Origin: Candidatus Gastranaerophilales bacterium
GTDB taxonomy: Bacteria; Cyanobacteriota; Vampirovibrionia; Gastranaerophilales; Gastranaerophilaceae
Direction: 5' to 3'
Assembly (NCBI GenBank): GCA_024695865.1
Contig: JAILHI010000094.1
Span: 1 to 45,083, forward strand
DNA: 45,083 nucleotides
Shown here piece after piece: positions 14,479 to 22,318 of this stretch; positions within the stretch are counted from its first letter, which is position 1, and the number at the start of each line of letters is the position of its first letter. The translations under genes were made by a program, and so were the position numbers. The notes below the pieces were generated by a model, which was given only the letters and a program-made list of their open reading frames with translations, was not told the origin of the DNA and did not search any database.

Positions 14479-16014
14479 ATGAGATTTTTGCGTTTTCTGT
14501 TAATTTTCATAGTCTTTTTTGCAATGTTTTGCTTTCCCGTAAAAGCAGATGACGAGGACGGTGTTGAAAATTATCTTATCGGAATGACTGTTGCAAAGTC
14601 TTTTGGCAATAATTACGAAGTGTATTTAAAGTTAAAACAAAATACCGACAGAACCTTTAAACTTAAAGATTTGGGAAACAGCAACTATGCGTTGATTCTC
14701 CCTCAGATTAAAACTCTTATTGATGCCCATGAAATTATCTATGAAACCGAACACAAAGATATAAGAGTTATTATTTCCGAAAAAAGAGATTTGACGGACA
14801 GAACAAAGTTTTACACAAAAATCAATTTTAAAACCAAAAATGATGCTTTAATCCATATTGAAGCCTATGCCTCCAAATCATCAAAAACACAGGTTGTTCT
14901 TCAAAAAACACCCGAGGAAATCAAAAAAACCGAGGATAATACCGTTCCGAACTGGATTTGGTTCGTTCCCGTATTAATTTTATCCGTAATTTGTATATTA
15001 TTGCTGATAAAACCTGATGATGAAGAATTTTCAAAGTCAAAGAAGAAGAAAAAAAAGAAACGCAGACAGGAAGAATATATTTCAGAGTCTTATGACCGTA
15101 ATTATTCAGATGATGATATTGCCATACCCGATGAAAATACTTCCATAAAAGACTTTTTATCTCAAAAAACCGATGATGAACCTGACGAGAATCAGGATGA
15201 ATCGGATAAAATTGTCGATGAACTTGTCAAACTTATTATCCCCGAAAATGATTTGGTTCTTATGCCCGGGGTACCCGAATTACCGGGGCTTGAAAAGAAT
15301 GAAAACAAATCCCGTAATACCAAAATTATACTTAAAAACGTAAAAATAGACCTTTTTGATGCGCTTGACGGAAAAAACACTTCCGAACCAAGAATACCGT
15401 ATATCCCGCAAAAAATGTCTTTATCCGAACGTTTAAAAAATAAAGACCTTATCCGAGAAGCAGACGATATAATCTTTTCGGAAAGAGAAGCCTTTTTTGA
15501 CACAATCTCCTCAATCGGCGATATTGCAGATGATGCACGGGAAGATAACGAGGAAAACGAAAACAATCTTCCGGAAACCGATGAAAATACCGTTGTAACA
15601 GCAGAAACCGAAAATCAAACAGATACCGAAGCAGAGGCAGAACAGCAGTATATTGAGCAGGATAAGTACGATAAATTAATTAATGCCTTTAAAAAATCGT
15701 TATTTATTGCTCATAAACTTCAGGACGAAGATAGCGAGGAAATGCCAGACATTATTGATTCTTTCGGTGTGTCTGATACTATCGGCTTTAACCTCGTAAA
15801 ATACGGAAATAAAGTTTCCTTTGTCGGAAATATAGAACAAAATGTCTTTGTGTTAAAAACCTTTAACCTTGAAGAAGTTGAGGACGAACTTTTGTATATG
15901 GAATACTGCACGCAAACACCTTATTCCGCTACTTATTCCGTAATTATAAACAGATTTAAGGCGCTTGTTAAGGTTTCCGAAACCGAAATTTCATTAATCG
16001 GGGAATATGAATAA
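14479..16014 (+). CDS. Signal/transmembrane protein of unknown function
   Basis: I do not recognise this 511-aa protein. It has an N-terminal signal (residues 1-23, ending FPVKAD), an extracytoplasmic beta-rich domain to about residue 150, one membrane helix (about 157-175, WIWFVPVLILSVICILLLI), a Lys/Arg stop-transfer stretch (KKKKKKKRR), a long acidic disordered region (about 200-390) and a small folded C-terminal domain (about 395-511). Topology should be N-out, C-in. No Shine-Dalgarno is seen; TAAAAT at 14464-14469 leaves a leader of only about 3 nt. Its stop overlaps the start of the solute-binding protein (TAATG), so the two are coupled. A sensor or scaffold role is possible but unproven. 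Confidence 0.8.
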   Translation: MRFLRFLLIFIVFFAMFCFPVKADDEDGVENYLIGMTVAKSFGNNYEVYLKLKQNTDRTFKLKDLGNSNYALILPQIKTLIDAHEIIYETEHKDIRVIISEKRDLTDRTKFYTKINFKTKNDALIHIEAYASKSSKTQVVLQKTPEEIKKTEDNTVPNWIWFVPVLILSVICILLLIKPDDEEFSKSKKKKKKKRRQEEYISESYDRNYSDDDIAIPDENTSIKDFLSQKTDDEPDENQDESDKIVDELVKLIIPENDLVLMPGVPELPGLEKNENKSRNTKIILKNVKIDLFDALDGKNTSEPRIPYIPQKMSLSERLKNKDLIREADDIIFSEREAFFDTISSIGDIADDAREDNEENENNLPETDENTVVTAETENQTDTEAEAEQQYIEQDKYDKLINAFKKSLFIAHKLQDEDSEEMPDIIDSFGVSDTIGFNLVKYGNKVSFVGNIEQNVFVLKTFNLEEVEDELLYMEYCTQTPYSATYSVIINRFKALVKVSETEISLIGEYE

Positions 16015-17237
16015 TGAAAAAAATATTACTTGCGGCAATTATAGTTTTTCTTCTTCTGTTTGCGATTTTCCCTAAAAACCCTCAAAAAAATGAGGATAAA
16101 ACGGTTATAAAATTTTCCTCATGGGGTTCAAAAACCGAATATGCGATAATTAAAAACCTTATTGCGCAGTATGAAGAACAAAACCCGAACATTAAAATCG
16201 AATTTATCCATGTTCCCGAGGATTATTTTCGCAAACTGCATCTTTTATACGCCGCAAGAACGGCTCCCGATGTTGTGTTTCTGAATAACACTTATGCGCC
16301 TCTTTACATAAAAGCGGGTCTGCTTGATGATATTTCAGATATCATCGACCAAAACGAGTTTTTTGAAAGTGCGCTTGATTGCTTTAAATACGACGGAAAA
16401 TTTTATGCCGTTCCGAGAGATGTTTCAAATCTTGTTCTCTATGTGAATAAAAATATTGTAAAAAATCCCGAAAAAATCAAAACCATTGATGATTTACGGT
16501 TTTACGCAAAAAAATACACAACGGACAAGATTTTCGGACTCAATTACGAAAAGAACCCGCTTTTCTGGCTTTATTATTTAAACGTATATAACGGCGGAAT
16601 ACTTTCAGATGACGGAAAATCGGTGATAATTGATTCCGCAGAAAGTCTGAAAGGCTTAAAACTGTATGTCGATATGATTAATCAGGACAAGTCCGTTCCT
16701 CATGAGTGGCAAATGTCCTCTATGACTTCCGCACAGATGTTTATAAACGGCAAAATGGCTATGTATCTGAGCGGCAGATGGCTTGTTCCGAAATTCAGAG
16801 AAACGATTGCTTTTGACTGGGATATAATTCCGTTTCCACAGGATAACAATTCAAAAGTCCTGACCGATGCTTCGGGCTGGGGTTTGTCTGCTTCTTCAAA
16901 GCATAAAAAAGAGGCTCTCGATTTTATTAAATTTTTATCCTCGGAAAATATCTCAAAACAATTTACCGCAACTGGTCTGATTACTCCAGCAAGAAAAAAG
17001 GTTGCAAACAGCGATTTGTTCTTAAACAAAAACGCAAAACCGAAAAATTCAAAAGTCTTTATTGATATTCTGAAAAATTCAAAATCCACACCCGTCAACA
17101 CAAATTATACACAAATTACCGATGAAACCGTCAAAACGGTTCTTCCGTACTTTAACGGAACAAAAACACTGGATGAAACGGTTTTAAATCCTCAATTTAA
17201 GGAAAAACTTACAAAATCCTGCAATAATGCAAACTAA
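16014..17237 (+). CDS. Family 1 extracellular solute-binding protein (orphan)
   Basis: The 407-aa protein has an N-terminal hydrophobic signal or anchor (residues 3-19) without a lipobox Cys. The family 1 sugar-binding fold follows: TVIKFSSWGSKTEYAIIKNL, APDVVFLNNTYAPLYIKAGLLDDISD, FYAVPRDVSNLVLYVNKN and the MFINGKMAMYLSGRW hinge segment. Relatives deliver sugars to ABC importers, but no permease or ATPase gene is adjacent, so the transporter is elsewhere or the protein serves sensing with the coupled upstream membrane protein. It overlaps that gene by 1 nt. A terminator begins at its stop codon. Confidence 0.88.
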   Translation: MKKILLAAIIVFLLLFAIFPKNPQKNEDKTVIKFSSWGSKTEYAIIKNLIAQYEEQNPNIKIEFIHVPEDYFRKLHLLYAARTAPDVVFLNNTYAPLYIKAGLLDDISDIIDQNEFFESALDCFKYDGKFYAVPRDVSNLVLYVNKNIVKNPEKIKTIDDLRFYAKKYTTDKIFGLNYEKNPLFWLYYLNVYNGGILSDDGKSVIIDSAESLKGLKLYVDMINQDKSVPHEWQMSSMTSAQMFINGKMAMYLSGRWLVPKFRETIAFDWDIIPFPQDNNSKVLTDASGWGLSASSKHKKEALDFIKFLSSENISKQFTATGLITPARKKVANSDLFLNKNAKPKNSKVFIDILKNSKSTPVNTNYTQITDETVKTVLPYFNGTKTLDETVLNPQFKEKLTKSCNNAN

Positions 17238-17263
17238 AAGAGGAACCGAAGTTCCTCTCTTTT
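17237..17263. terminator. Bidirectional terminator
   Basis: AGAGGAAC/GTTCCTCT form an 8-bp stem with a CGAA loop, followed by CTTTTT on the plus strand and CTTTT on the minus strand. It separates the convergent solute-binding protein and rpiB genes. Confidence 0.85.
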
Positions 17264-17703
17264 TACATTTGGTTTAACATATCGACACGTCTTTGGTGCC
17301 TTCCGCCTTCAAATTCCGTCGTGAGCCAGATTCTGCATATATCTTCGGCCGTTAAAACACCAACAATTCTTTCGCCCAGACAAAGAACATTTGCATTGTT
17401 GTGAAGTCTTGAATATCTTGCGGAAGTCGTATCCGAGCAAACAACCGCACGAATACCTTTTACCTTGTTTGCGGCAATGGAAACGCCGATTCCCGAACCG
17501 CAGCAGATTATGCCTTTGTCAACTTCACCTGAAACAACCGCATCTGCAACCTTTTTTGCATAAACGGGATAATCTACGGAGTCTGCCGTGTAGGTGCCGT
17601 AATCAACAAATTCATATTCATCTTTGAAAATTTCAATCAGTTTGTTTTTGAGATTAATTCCGCCGTGGTCACAGCCAAAACCTATTTTAATTTTGTCAGT
17701 CAT
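17263..17703 (-). CDS. rpiB: Ribose-5-phosphate isomerase B
   Basis: The 146-aa enzyme interconverts ribose-5-phosphate and ribulose-5-phosphate. Visible motifs are GCDHGG near the N-terminus, GIICCGSGIGVSIAANKVKG with the catalytic Cys, the SRLHNNANVLCLGERI segment and the terminal GGRHQRRV phosphate-binding part. Length fits RpiB; LacA/LacB are less likely without a lac context. ATG 17703 is preferred to TTG 17709 because AAGGA lies 7 nt before it. It is transcribed alone, ending at the shared terminator. Confidence 0.95.
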   Translation of the reverse strand: MTDKIKIGFGCDHGGINLKNKLIEIFKDEYEFVDYGTYTADSVDYPVYAKKVADAVVSGEVDKGIICCGSGIGVSIAANKVKGIRAVVCSDTTSARYSRLHNNANVLCLGERIVGVLTAEDICRIWLTTEFEGGRHQRRVDMLNQM

Positions 17704-17788
17704 ATACAATTCCTTACTTTCTGATTACAAAATAATTTTAGCAGGAAAAAACCAAAAATAGAAATTTAAAAAACAAATCCGAAAAATA

Positions 17789-17797
17789 TGGTATAAT
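17789..17797 (+). promoter_or_regulatory. Extended -10 promoter, aldo-keto reductase paralogue 2
   Basis: TATGGTATAAT lies 54 nt before ATG 17851 and is the same extended -10 as for paralogue 1. It probably drives the run through tatA, tatC, larB and larC. Confidence 0.65.
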
Positions 17798-17850
17798 AAT
17801 CTTAACAGTTATATTTTAATGTACTTTTAAATATTTTAAGGGGTATGTAA

Positions 17851-19077
17851 ATGAAAAGACGTGAATTTATTGTAAATACTGCGCTTGCCGTTGGCGGAAC
17901 CGCTTTGCTTACAGGCTGCGGCAAAAAAGAACTTATAAAAAAAGAAGGTCAGGTTTACAAAAGAAAATTTAAGGATTTGGAAATTCCCCTTTTGGGCTTT
18001 GGCTGTATGCGTCTGCCTATGACAAAAAATAATGAAATTGATATGCTTGAACTCGACAAAATGGTCGATTATTCAATGGAACACGGGGCTAATTATTTTG
18101 ATACCGCTTATATGTATGTAAACGGTCAGTCTGAAAATGCAATGGGTAAAACCCTTAACAGATATAAAAGAGAAGATTTTATTCTTGCGGATAAAAGCCC
18201 TATTTATAAAATGCGTTCACAGGAAGATGTCCGTGCCACCTTTGAGGAGCAATGCAAAAAGTGCGGAGTGGAATACTTCGATTTCTATATGTGTCACAAC
18301 ATCAATGTCAATACCGTTGATATTTATAAAAAAGTCAAAATGTATGATGAAATAATGAAGTTAAAACAGGAAGGCAGAATTAAATATGTCGGTTTTTCTT
18401 TTCACGGTACTCCCGAGATTTTAAGAGATGTGGTACAGGAGCACAAGTGGGATTTCTGTCAGTTGCAGATTAACTATCTCGATTGGGACGTTGTCAAAGC
18501 ACATGAGCAATACGAAATTGTTCAGGAAAAGAAGATTCCCGTTATTGTAATGGAGCCTTTGCGTGGCGGCGGACTTGTCAATCTCAGTGACAGAGCCATG
18601 AACAAATTAAAAGAGGCATACCCCGATACCACTCCCGCTGAGTTTGGTCTGCGCTGGGCTGCAAGCAGACAAAATGTTATAACGGTTTTGTCGGGCATGA
18701 GTAATTTACAGCAGGTAAAAGAAAATGTTCAGACCTTTATGAATTATAAAGATATGGACGAAAATGAAGAAAAAACCGCCGATGAGATTGCGAAGATTCT
18801 TCAGTCGCAGGGCGAAATAAATTGTACCGCATGTAAATATTGCATGGAAGTCTGCCCGAAGAACATCAATATCCCCGCTGCTTTTGCGCTTTACAATCAA
18901 TATAAAGTTACAAACAATAAGATGATGTTCACTATTTATTACGATACTCTTGCGGAAGCCGAAAAGCCCGAACAGTGTATAAAATGCGGTTTGTGTTCAA
19001 AAAATTGTCCGCAAAATCTTAAAATCCCGGAATTGTTAACTGAAATTTCGGAAGAATACAAAAAAATTAAAGCATAA
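17851..19077 (+). CDS. Tat-exported aldo-keto reductase/ferredoxin lipoprotein, paralogue 2
   Basis: The 408-aa protein has the twin-arginine signal MKRREFIVN and lipobox ALLTGC, an aldo-keto reductase barrel (GFGCMRLPM, FDTAYMYV, ADKSP, MCHNINV, SFHGTPE) and a C-terminal 2x[4Fe-4S] ferredoxin domain (CTACKYCMEVCP, CIKCGLCSKNCP). AAGGGG precedes the ATG. It is immediately followed by tatA and tatC, 20 nt away, so the operon encodes a Tat substrate with its translocase. The paralogue is 5 kb upstream on the other strand. Such fusions may pass electrons from iron-sulfur centres to a carbonyl substrate at the membrane; substrate unknown. Confidence 0.88.
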   Translation: MKRREFIVNTALAVGGTALLTGCGKKELIKKEGQVYKRKFKDLEIPLLGFGCMRLPMTKNNEIDMLELDKMVDYSMEHGANYFDTAYMYVNGQSENAMGKTLNRYKREDFILADKSPIYKMRSQEDVRATFEEQCKKCGVEYFDFYMCHNINVNTVDIYKKVKMYDEIMKLKQEGRIKYVGFSFHGTPEILRDVVQEHKWDFCQLQINYLDWDVVKAHEQYEIVQEKKIPVIVMEPLRGGGLVNLSDRAMNKLKEAYPDTTPAEFGLRWAASRQNVITVLSGMSNLQQVKENVQTFMNYKDMDENEEKTADEIAKILQSQGEINCTACKYCMEVCPKNINIPAAFALYNQYKVTNNKMMFTIYYDTLAEAEKPEQCIKCGLCSKNCPQNLKIPELLTEISEEYKKIKA

Positions 19078-19097
19078 AATAATAAAAAGGAGTAAAA

Positions 19098-19322
19098 ATG
19101 TCACTTGGAATACAGGAAATAACGTTAATTTTAATTGTTGTCTTGCTGCTCTTCGGAGCAAAAAGAATACCCGAACTTGCAAGGGCTTTGGGCAGAGCCT
19201 CGTATGAATTTAAAAAGGCAAAAGAAACCATAAAAAAAGAGGCAGAGGAGATTGCCGATAACGTAAAAGACAAGCCGACAGAATATAAACCCGAGGATAA
19301 TCCGCAGGAACCGCAGGTTTAA
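19098..19322 (+). CDS. tatA: Twin-arginine translocase subunit TatA
   Basis: The 74-aa protein has a short N-terminal membrane helix (SLGIQEITLILIVVLLLFGA), the FGAKRIPELARALGRASYEFKKA hinge and amphipathic helix that define TatA/E, and an acidic tail. It forms the pore for folded proteins. AAGGAG sits 6 nt before ATG. Only one TatA/B-type gene is present, suggesting a minimal TatAC system. It lies between a Tat substrate gene and tatC. Confidence 0.95.
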   Translation: MSLGIQEITLILIVVLLLFGAKRIPELARALGRASYEFKKAKETIKKEAEEIADNVKDKPTEYKPEDNPQEPQV

Positions 19323-19324
19323 TA

Positions 19325-20059
19325 ATGAGTGAAGAAAATCAGGACGACCAAGATTTAAGTTTAATCGAACACTTAGAGGCACTCAGGGCTACTCTGATTA
19401 AATGTTTTACCTCTGTTGCGGTAATTCTGCCCTTTTCGTTTTTCTTTGCTCCGAAAACGCTCGATTTTCTGATTGGCAGACTTGTCGGAAATAACAATAT
19501 TACGCTGAATTATTTTTCACCTATGGAAGTTTTTATTTTGCAGATAAAACTTGCCCTGTTATTGTCTTTATTGGCGGCTTTTCCCTATATTGCAAAAAAA
19601 ATATGGGATTTTCTGCTTCCCGCACTTTATGAAAAAGAGAGAAACTTTATCAGAAACATCGTTTTTTCATCAACACTGCTTTTTGTGTTCGGTGTAACCT
19701 TTTGTCTGTTTGTAATCTTGCCGTTAATTATTAATTTCGGTATGAGTTTTGCAAGTTCTCACATACAGGCTGTTTTTGGTATTTCAAACATAATTAATCT
19801 TGCTCTCGGGTTGTCATTTACATTCGGTCTGATGTTTCAGGTGCCTTTGGTTACGCATTTTTTAATCAAATGGGATATTCTATCTTATGAAGCAATAAGT
19901 TCAAAAAGACCCTATGTGGTTGTTGCAATTTTAATTCTTGCCGCTCTTTTAACACCGCCCGATATTGTAAGTCAGTTGTTACTGTTTTTGCCTACATATC
20001 TGCTGTTTGAACTCGGCTTGATTTTTTCAAAAGGAACAAAACGTGATGAAAAAGTATGA
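19325..20059 (+). CDS. tatC: Twin-arginine translocase subunit TatC
   Basis: The 244-aa integral membrane protein has six helices and the conserved N-terminal SLIEHLEALR motif, PMEVFILQIKLAL, and FGLMFQVPLV, all involved in binding the RR signal. It is the receptor of the Tat pathway. The start is 2 nt after the tatA stop. Its 3' end overlaps larB by 14 nt, so tat and lar genes appear to share a transcript. Confidence 0.95.
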   Translation: MSEENQDDQDLSLIEHLEALRATLIKCFTSVAVILPFSFFFAPKTLDFLIGRLVGNNNITLNYFSPMEVFILQIKLALLLSLLAAFPYIAKKIWDFLLPALYEKERNFIRNIVFSSTLLFVFGVTFCLFVILPLIINFGMSFASSHIQAVFGISNIINLALGLSFTFGLMFQVPLVTHFLIKWDILSYEAISSKRPYVVVAILILAALLTPPDIVSQLLLFLPTYLLFELGLIFSKGTKRDEKV

Positions 20060-20723
20060 TGATATAAAGTTTGCCAAAATTGATACAGAAAGAGTACAAA
20101 GACGGGGTTATTCCGAGGTCGTCTATTGCGAGTGCAAAACTTCGGACGAACTTGTGAAAATTTTTGAAACCTTTTTGAAAAACGGACAGAACGTTCTTGG
20201 CTCAAGAGCATCAAAGGAGCAGTTTTTGGAATTGAAAAAAGTTTTTCCCAATGTGGAATACAGCGAAAAATCACGAATTTTAAAATTGATACAAAAACCC
20301 GCAGAAAAAATCGGAGAAATAGCGATATGCACAGGCGGAACGGGAGATATCCCCGTTGCCGAGGAAGCGGCGGAAACGGCGGAATTTTACGGCAGTAACA
20401 TTAAAAGATACTATGATGTCGGAATTGCGGGTCTTCAAAGACTTCTTGATAATATTGAAGATATTAAAAAGGCAAATGTCATTATTGCGGTGGCGGGCAT
20501 GGAGGGTGCTTTAGGCGGTGTAATTACCGGCCTGACCGATGTTCCCGTTATAGCGGTGCCGACTTCTGTCGGTTACGGAACGTCTTTAAACGGCATTTCG
20601 GCACTTTTGACCATGTTAAATTCCTGTGCCGAGGGTATGACGGTTGTAAATATCGATAACGGCTTCGGAGCGGGTTATACGGCAAATTTAATTAACAGAA
20701 AAATTGAAAACGGAAAGGGCTAA
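20046..20723 (+). CDS. larB: Nickel-pincer cofactor biosynthesis protein LarB
   Basis: The 225-aa enzyme carboxylates and hydrolyses nicotinic acid adenine dinucleotide, the first step towards the nickel-pincer nucleotide of lactate racemase. The C-terminal half is AIR-carboxylase (PurE)-like: AICTGGTGDIPVAEEAAETAEFYG, VIIAVAGMEGALGGVITGL, VIAVPTSVGYG and NIDNGFGAGYTA. The N-terminal half (FAKIDTERVQRRGYSEVVYC) is the typical LarB extension. GTG 20043 and ATG 20046 are both possible; AGGAA fits either. It overlaps tatC by 14 nt and is followed by larC after 1 nt. Confidence 0.93.
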   Translation: MKKYDDIKFAKIDTERVQRRGYSEVVYCECKTSDELVKIFETFLKNGQNVLGSRASKEQFLELKKVFPNVEYSEKSRILKLIQKPAEKIGEIAICTGGTGDIPVAEEAAETAEFYGSNIKRYYDVGIAGLQRLLDNIEDIKKANVIIAVAGMEGALGGVITGLTDVPVIAVPTSVGYGTSLNGISALLTMLNSCAEGMTVVNIDNGFGAGYTANLINRKIENGKG

Positions 20724-20724
20724 A

Positions 20725-21450
20725 ATGAAATTATATTTTGATTGCGGTAACGGAATTTCAGGTGATATGGCGGTTGCGGCTCTTTTAGATTTGGGTGCCG
20801 ACAGGCTGAAAATGGAGGAGGCTTTTCAGTCGCTGGAATTGGAAAACGAATTTTTGTACGATATAAAACAGGTTCAGGTTAACGCTATAAGTGCAACTGA
20901 TTTTGATGTAATTCTCAAAAACGACAAAACTCATCATCACAGAAATTTAAAAGATATAAATGAAATAATAGCAAAGGCAAAGGTTTCGGAAAAAGCGAGG
21001 ACGTTGGCAAAAAAAATTTTTCAGATTGTTGCCGAGGCAGAAGCAAAAGTCCACAAACTGCCCGTTGATGAAGTCCATTTTCATGAAGTGGGTGCTATTG
21101 ATTCTATTGCCGACATACTCGGTTTTGCCGTACTGTATGACGATTTAAACCCCGAAAAAGTATATTTTTCTTCTCTTACGGAGGGTCAGGGTTCTGTTAT
21201 GTGTCAGCACGGTCAGTTATCCGTTCCCGTTCCCGCTGTTTGCGAGATTGTAAAAAGTTTTCAGATACCCATTCGTATTACGGAAAATGACGGTGAAATG
21301 ATTACTCCGACGGGTGCGGCAATCGTTGCGGCGCTCTATTCTCCCGAAAAACTTACAACGGACTTTGTGATAAATAAAACAGGCTACGGTGCGGGAAAAA
21401 GAAAATATCCGAACCCCGTTTTAAGAGTTATGGATATTGAAGAACGTTAG
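20725..21450 (+). CDS. larC: LarC N-terminal part only (nickel insertion protein, LarC1-like)
   Basis: The 241-aa product matches the first half of LarC (DUF111), which inserts nickel into the pincer cofactor: FDCGNGISGDMAVAALLDLG, VHFHEVGAIDSIADI, PVPAVCEIV, TPTGAAI and GYGAGKRKYPNPVLRV. A His-rich DKTHHHRN stretch fits metal binding. Full LarC proteins run to about 400 residues; this one ends where the second, CTP-using half (LarC2) should begin. The following plus-strand sequence is the antisense of larE, so no frameshifted LarC2 is encoded here. ATG 20725 has GGAAAGGG upstream. It could be a functional short form, or LarC2 is elsewhere. Confidence 0.88.
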   Translation: MKLYFDCGNGISGDMAVAALLDLGADRLKMEEAFQSLELENEFLYDIKQVQVNAISATDFDVILKNDKTHHHRNLKDINEIIAKAKVSEKARTLAKKIFQIVAEAEAKVHKLPVDEVHFHEVGAIDSIADILGFAVLYDDLNPEKVYFSSLTEGQGSVMCQHGQLSVPVPAVCEIVKSFQIPIRITENDGEMITPTGAAIVAALYSPEKLTTDFVINKTGYGAGKRKYPNPVLRVMDIEER

Positions 21451-22237
21451 TATTCAGACTTCCTGTTTTATACCCCGATAAATCCATTGTGACAAATTCA
21501 AAACCGTAAGTTTTCAGTTTTTCGGTAATGGTTTGCCTGTTTTGAAGAAGTTTATCAAATTCCTTTTCAAAAACTTCAATTCGGGCAATTGAACCGTGGA
21601 TACGTACACGAAACTGTGTAAAGCCCAAATCAAAAAGCAGTTGTTCCGATTTTTCCACCATTGAAAGTTTTTCTTTGGTGATTTCATCGCCATAGGGAAA
21701 TCGTGATGCCAGACAGGCAAAAGACGGCTTTTCCCAGACAGACAAACCGTATTCTTTTGACAAAAATCTTATTTCTTTTTTAGACAAACCGACTTCTAAA
21801 AACGGACTTATAATCTTTAATTCTTTTACCGCCTGAAACCCGGGTCGGTAATCTTTTGTATCATCTGTATTTGAACCTTCCAAGATGTTTTTTATATTGT
21901 TTTCTTCCGCAATTTCCCTGATTTTTGAAAAAAGTGCTTTTTTACATAAATAACAGCGGTTAACGGGGTTTTTTGCAAAACCTTCAACCGAAAATTCATC
22001 AAAATCAATAATTCTATGCCGAATCGATAACTGTTGGCAAAAATTTATTGCCTCATTAAGTTCCCTTTCGGGAAAAGAATTGAGGTTAACGGTAACAGCC
22101 AAAACTTTGTCGTCCAAAACTTCACTTGCAATTTTTAGAAGCAGAGTTGAATCAACCCCTGCCGAAAAGGTTATGACGGCAGAGTTAAGACTTTTTATGT
22201 TTTCTTTCAGATTTTGAAGTTTTTCGTTAATATCCAT
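21428..22237 (-). CDS. larE: ATP-dependent sacrificial sulfur transferase LarE
   Basis: The 269-aa enzyme adds sulfur to the LarB product during nickel-pincer synthesis. PP-loop SAGVDSTLLL binds ATP; NRCYLCKKALF and EGSNTDD are typical; the Cys in FACLASRFPYG lies where the sacrificial Cys of Lactobacillus LarE sits. ATG 22237 (MDINEKL) is chosen: longer readings run through the promoter TGTTATAAT at 22260-22268. There is no clear Shine-Dalgarno. It is convergent with larC, the stop codons overlapping by about 20 nt, so larB and larC are transcribed separately from larE. No larA is seen in the window. Confidence 0.93.
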   Translation of the reverse strand: MDINEKLQNLKENIKSLNSAVITFSAGVDSTLLLKIASEVLDDKVLAVTVNLNSFPERELNEAINFCQQLSIRHRIIDFDEFSVEGFAKNPVNRCYLCKKALFSKIREIAEENNIKNILEGSNTDDTKDYRPGFQAVKELKIISPFLEVGLSKKEIRFLSKEYGLSVWEKPSFACLASRFPYGDEITKEKLSMVEKSEQLLFDLGFTQFRVRIHGSIARIEVFEKEFDKLLQNRQTITEKLKTYGFEFVTMDLSGYKTGSLNTNVLQYP

Positions 22238-22259
22238 TTTTTTAAATTTATAATACATT

Positions 22260-22268
22260 ATTATAACA
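22260..22268 (-). promoter_or_regulatory. Extended -10 promoter of larE
   Basis: Minus strand TGTTATAAT lies 22 nt before ATG 22237. It is divergent from the promoter region of the radical SAM gene. Confidence 0.55.
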
Positions 22269-22318
22269 AATTCCGAACGGAAATGACATTTTTTGATAAA
22301 ATATGATAATATATTTTT

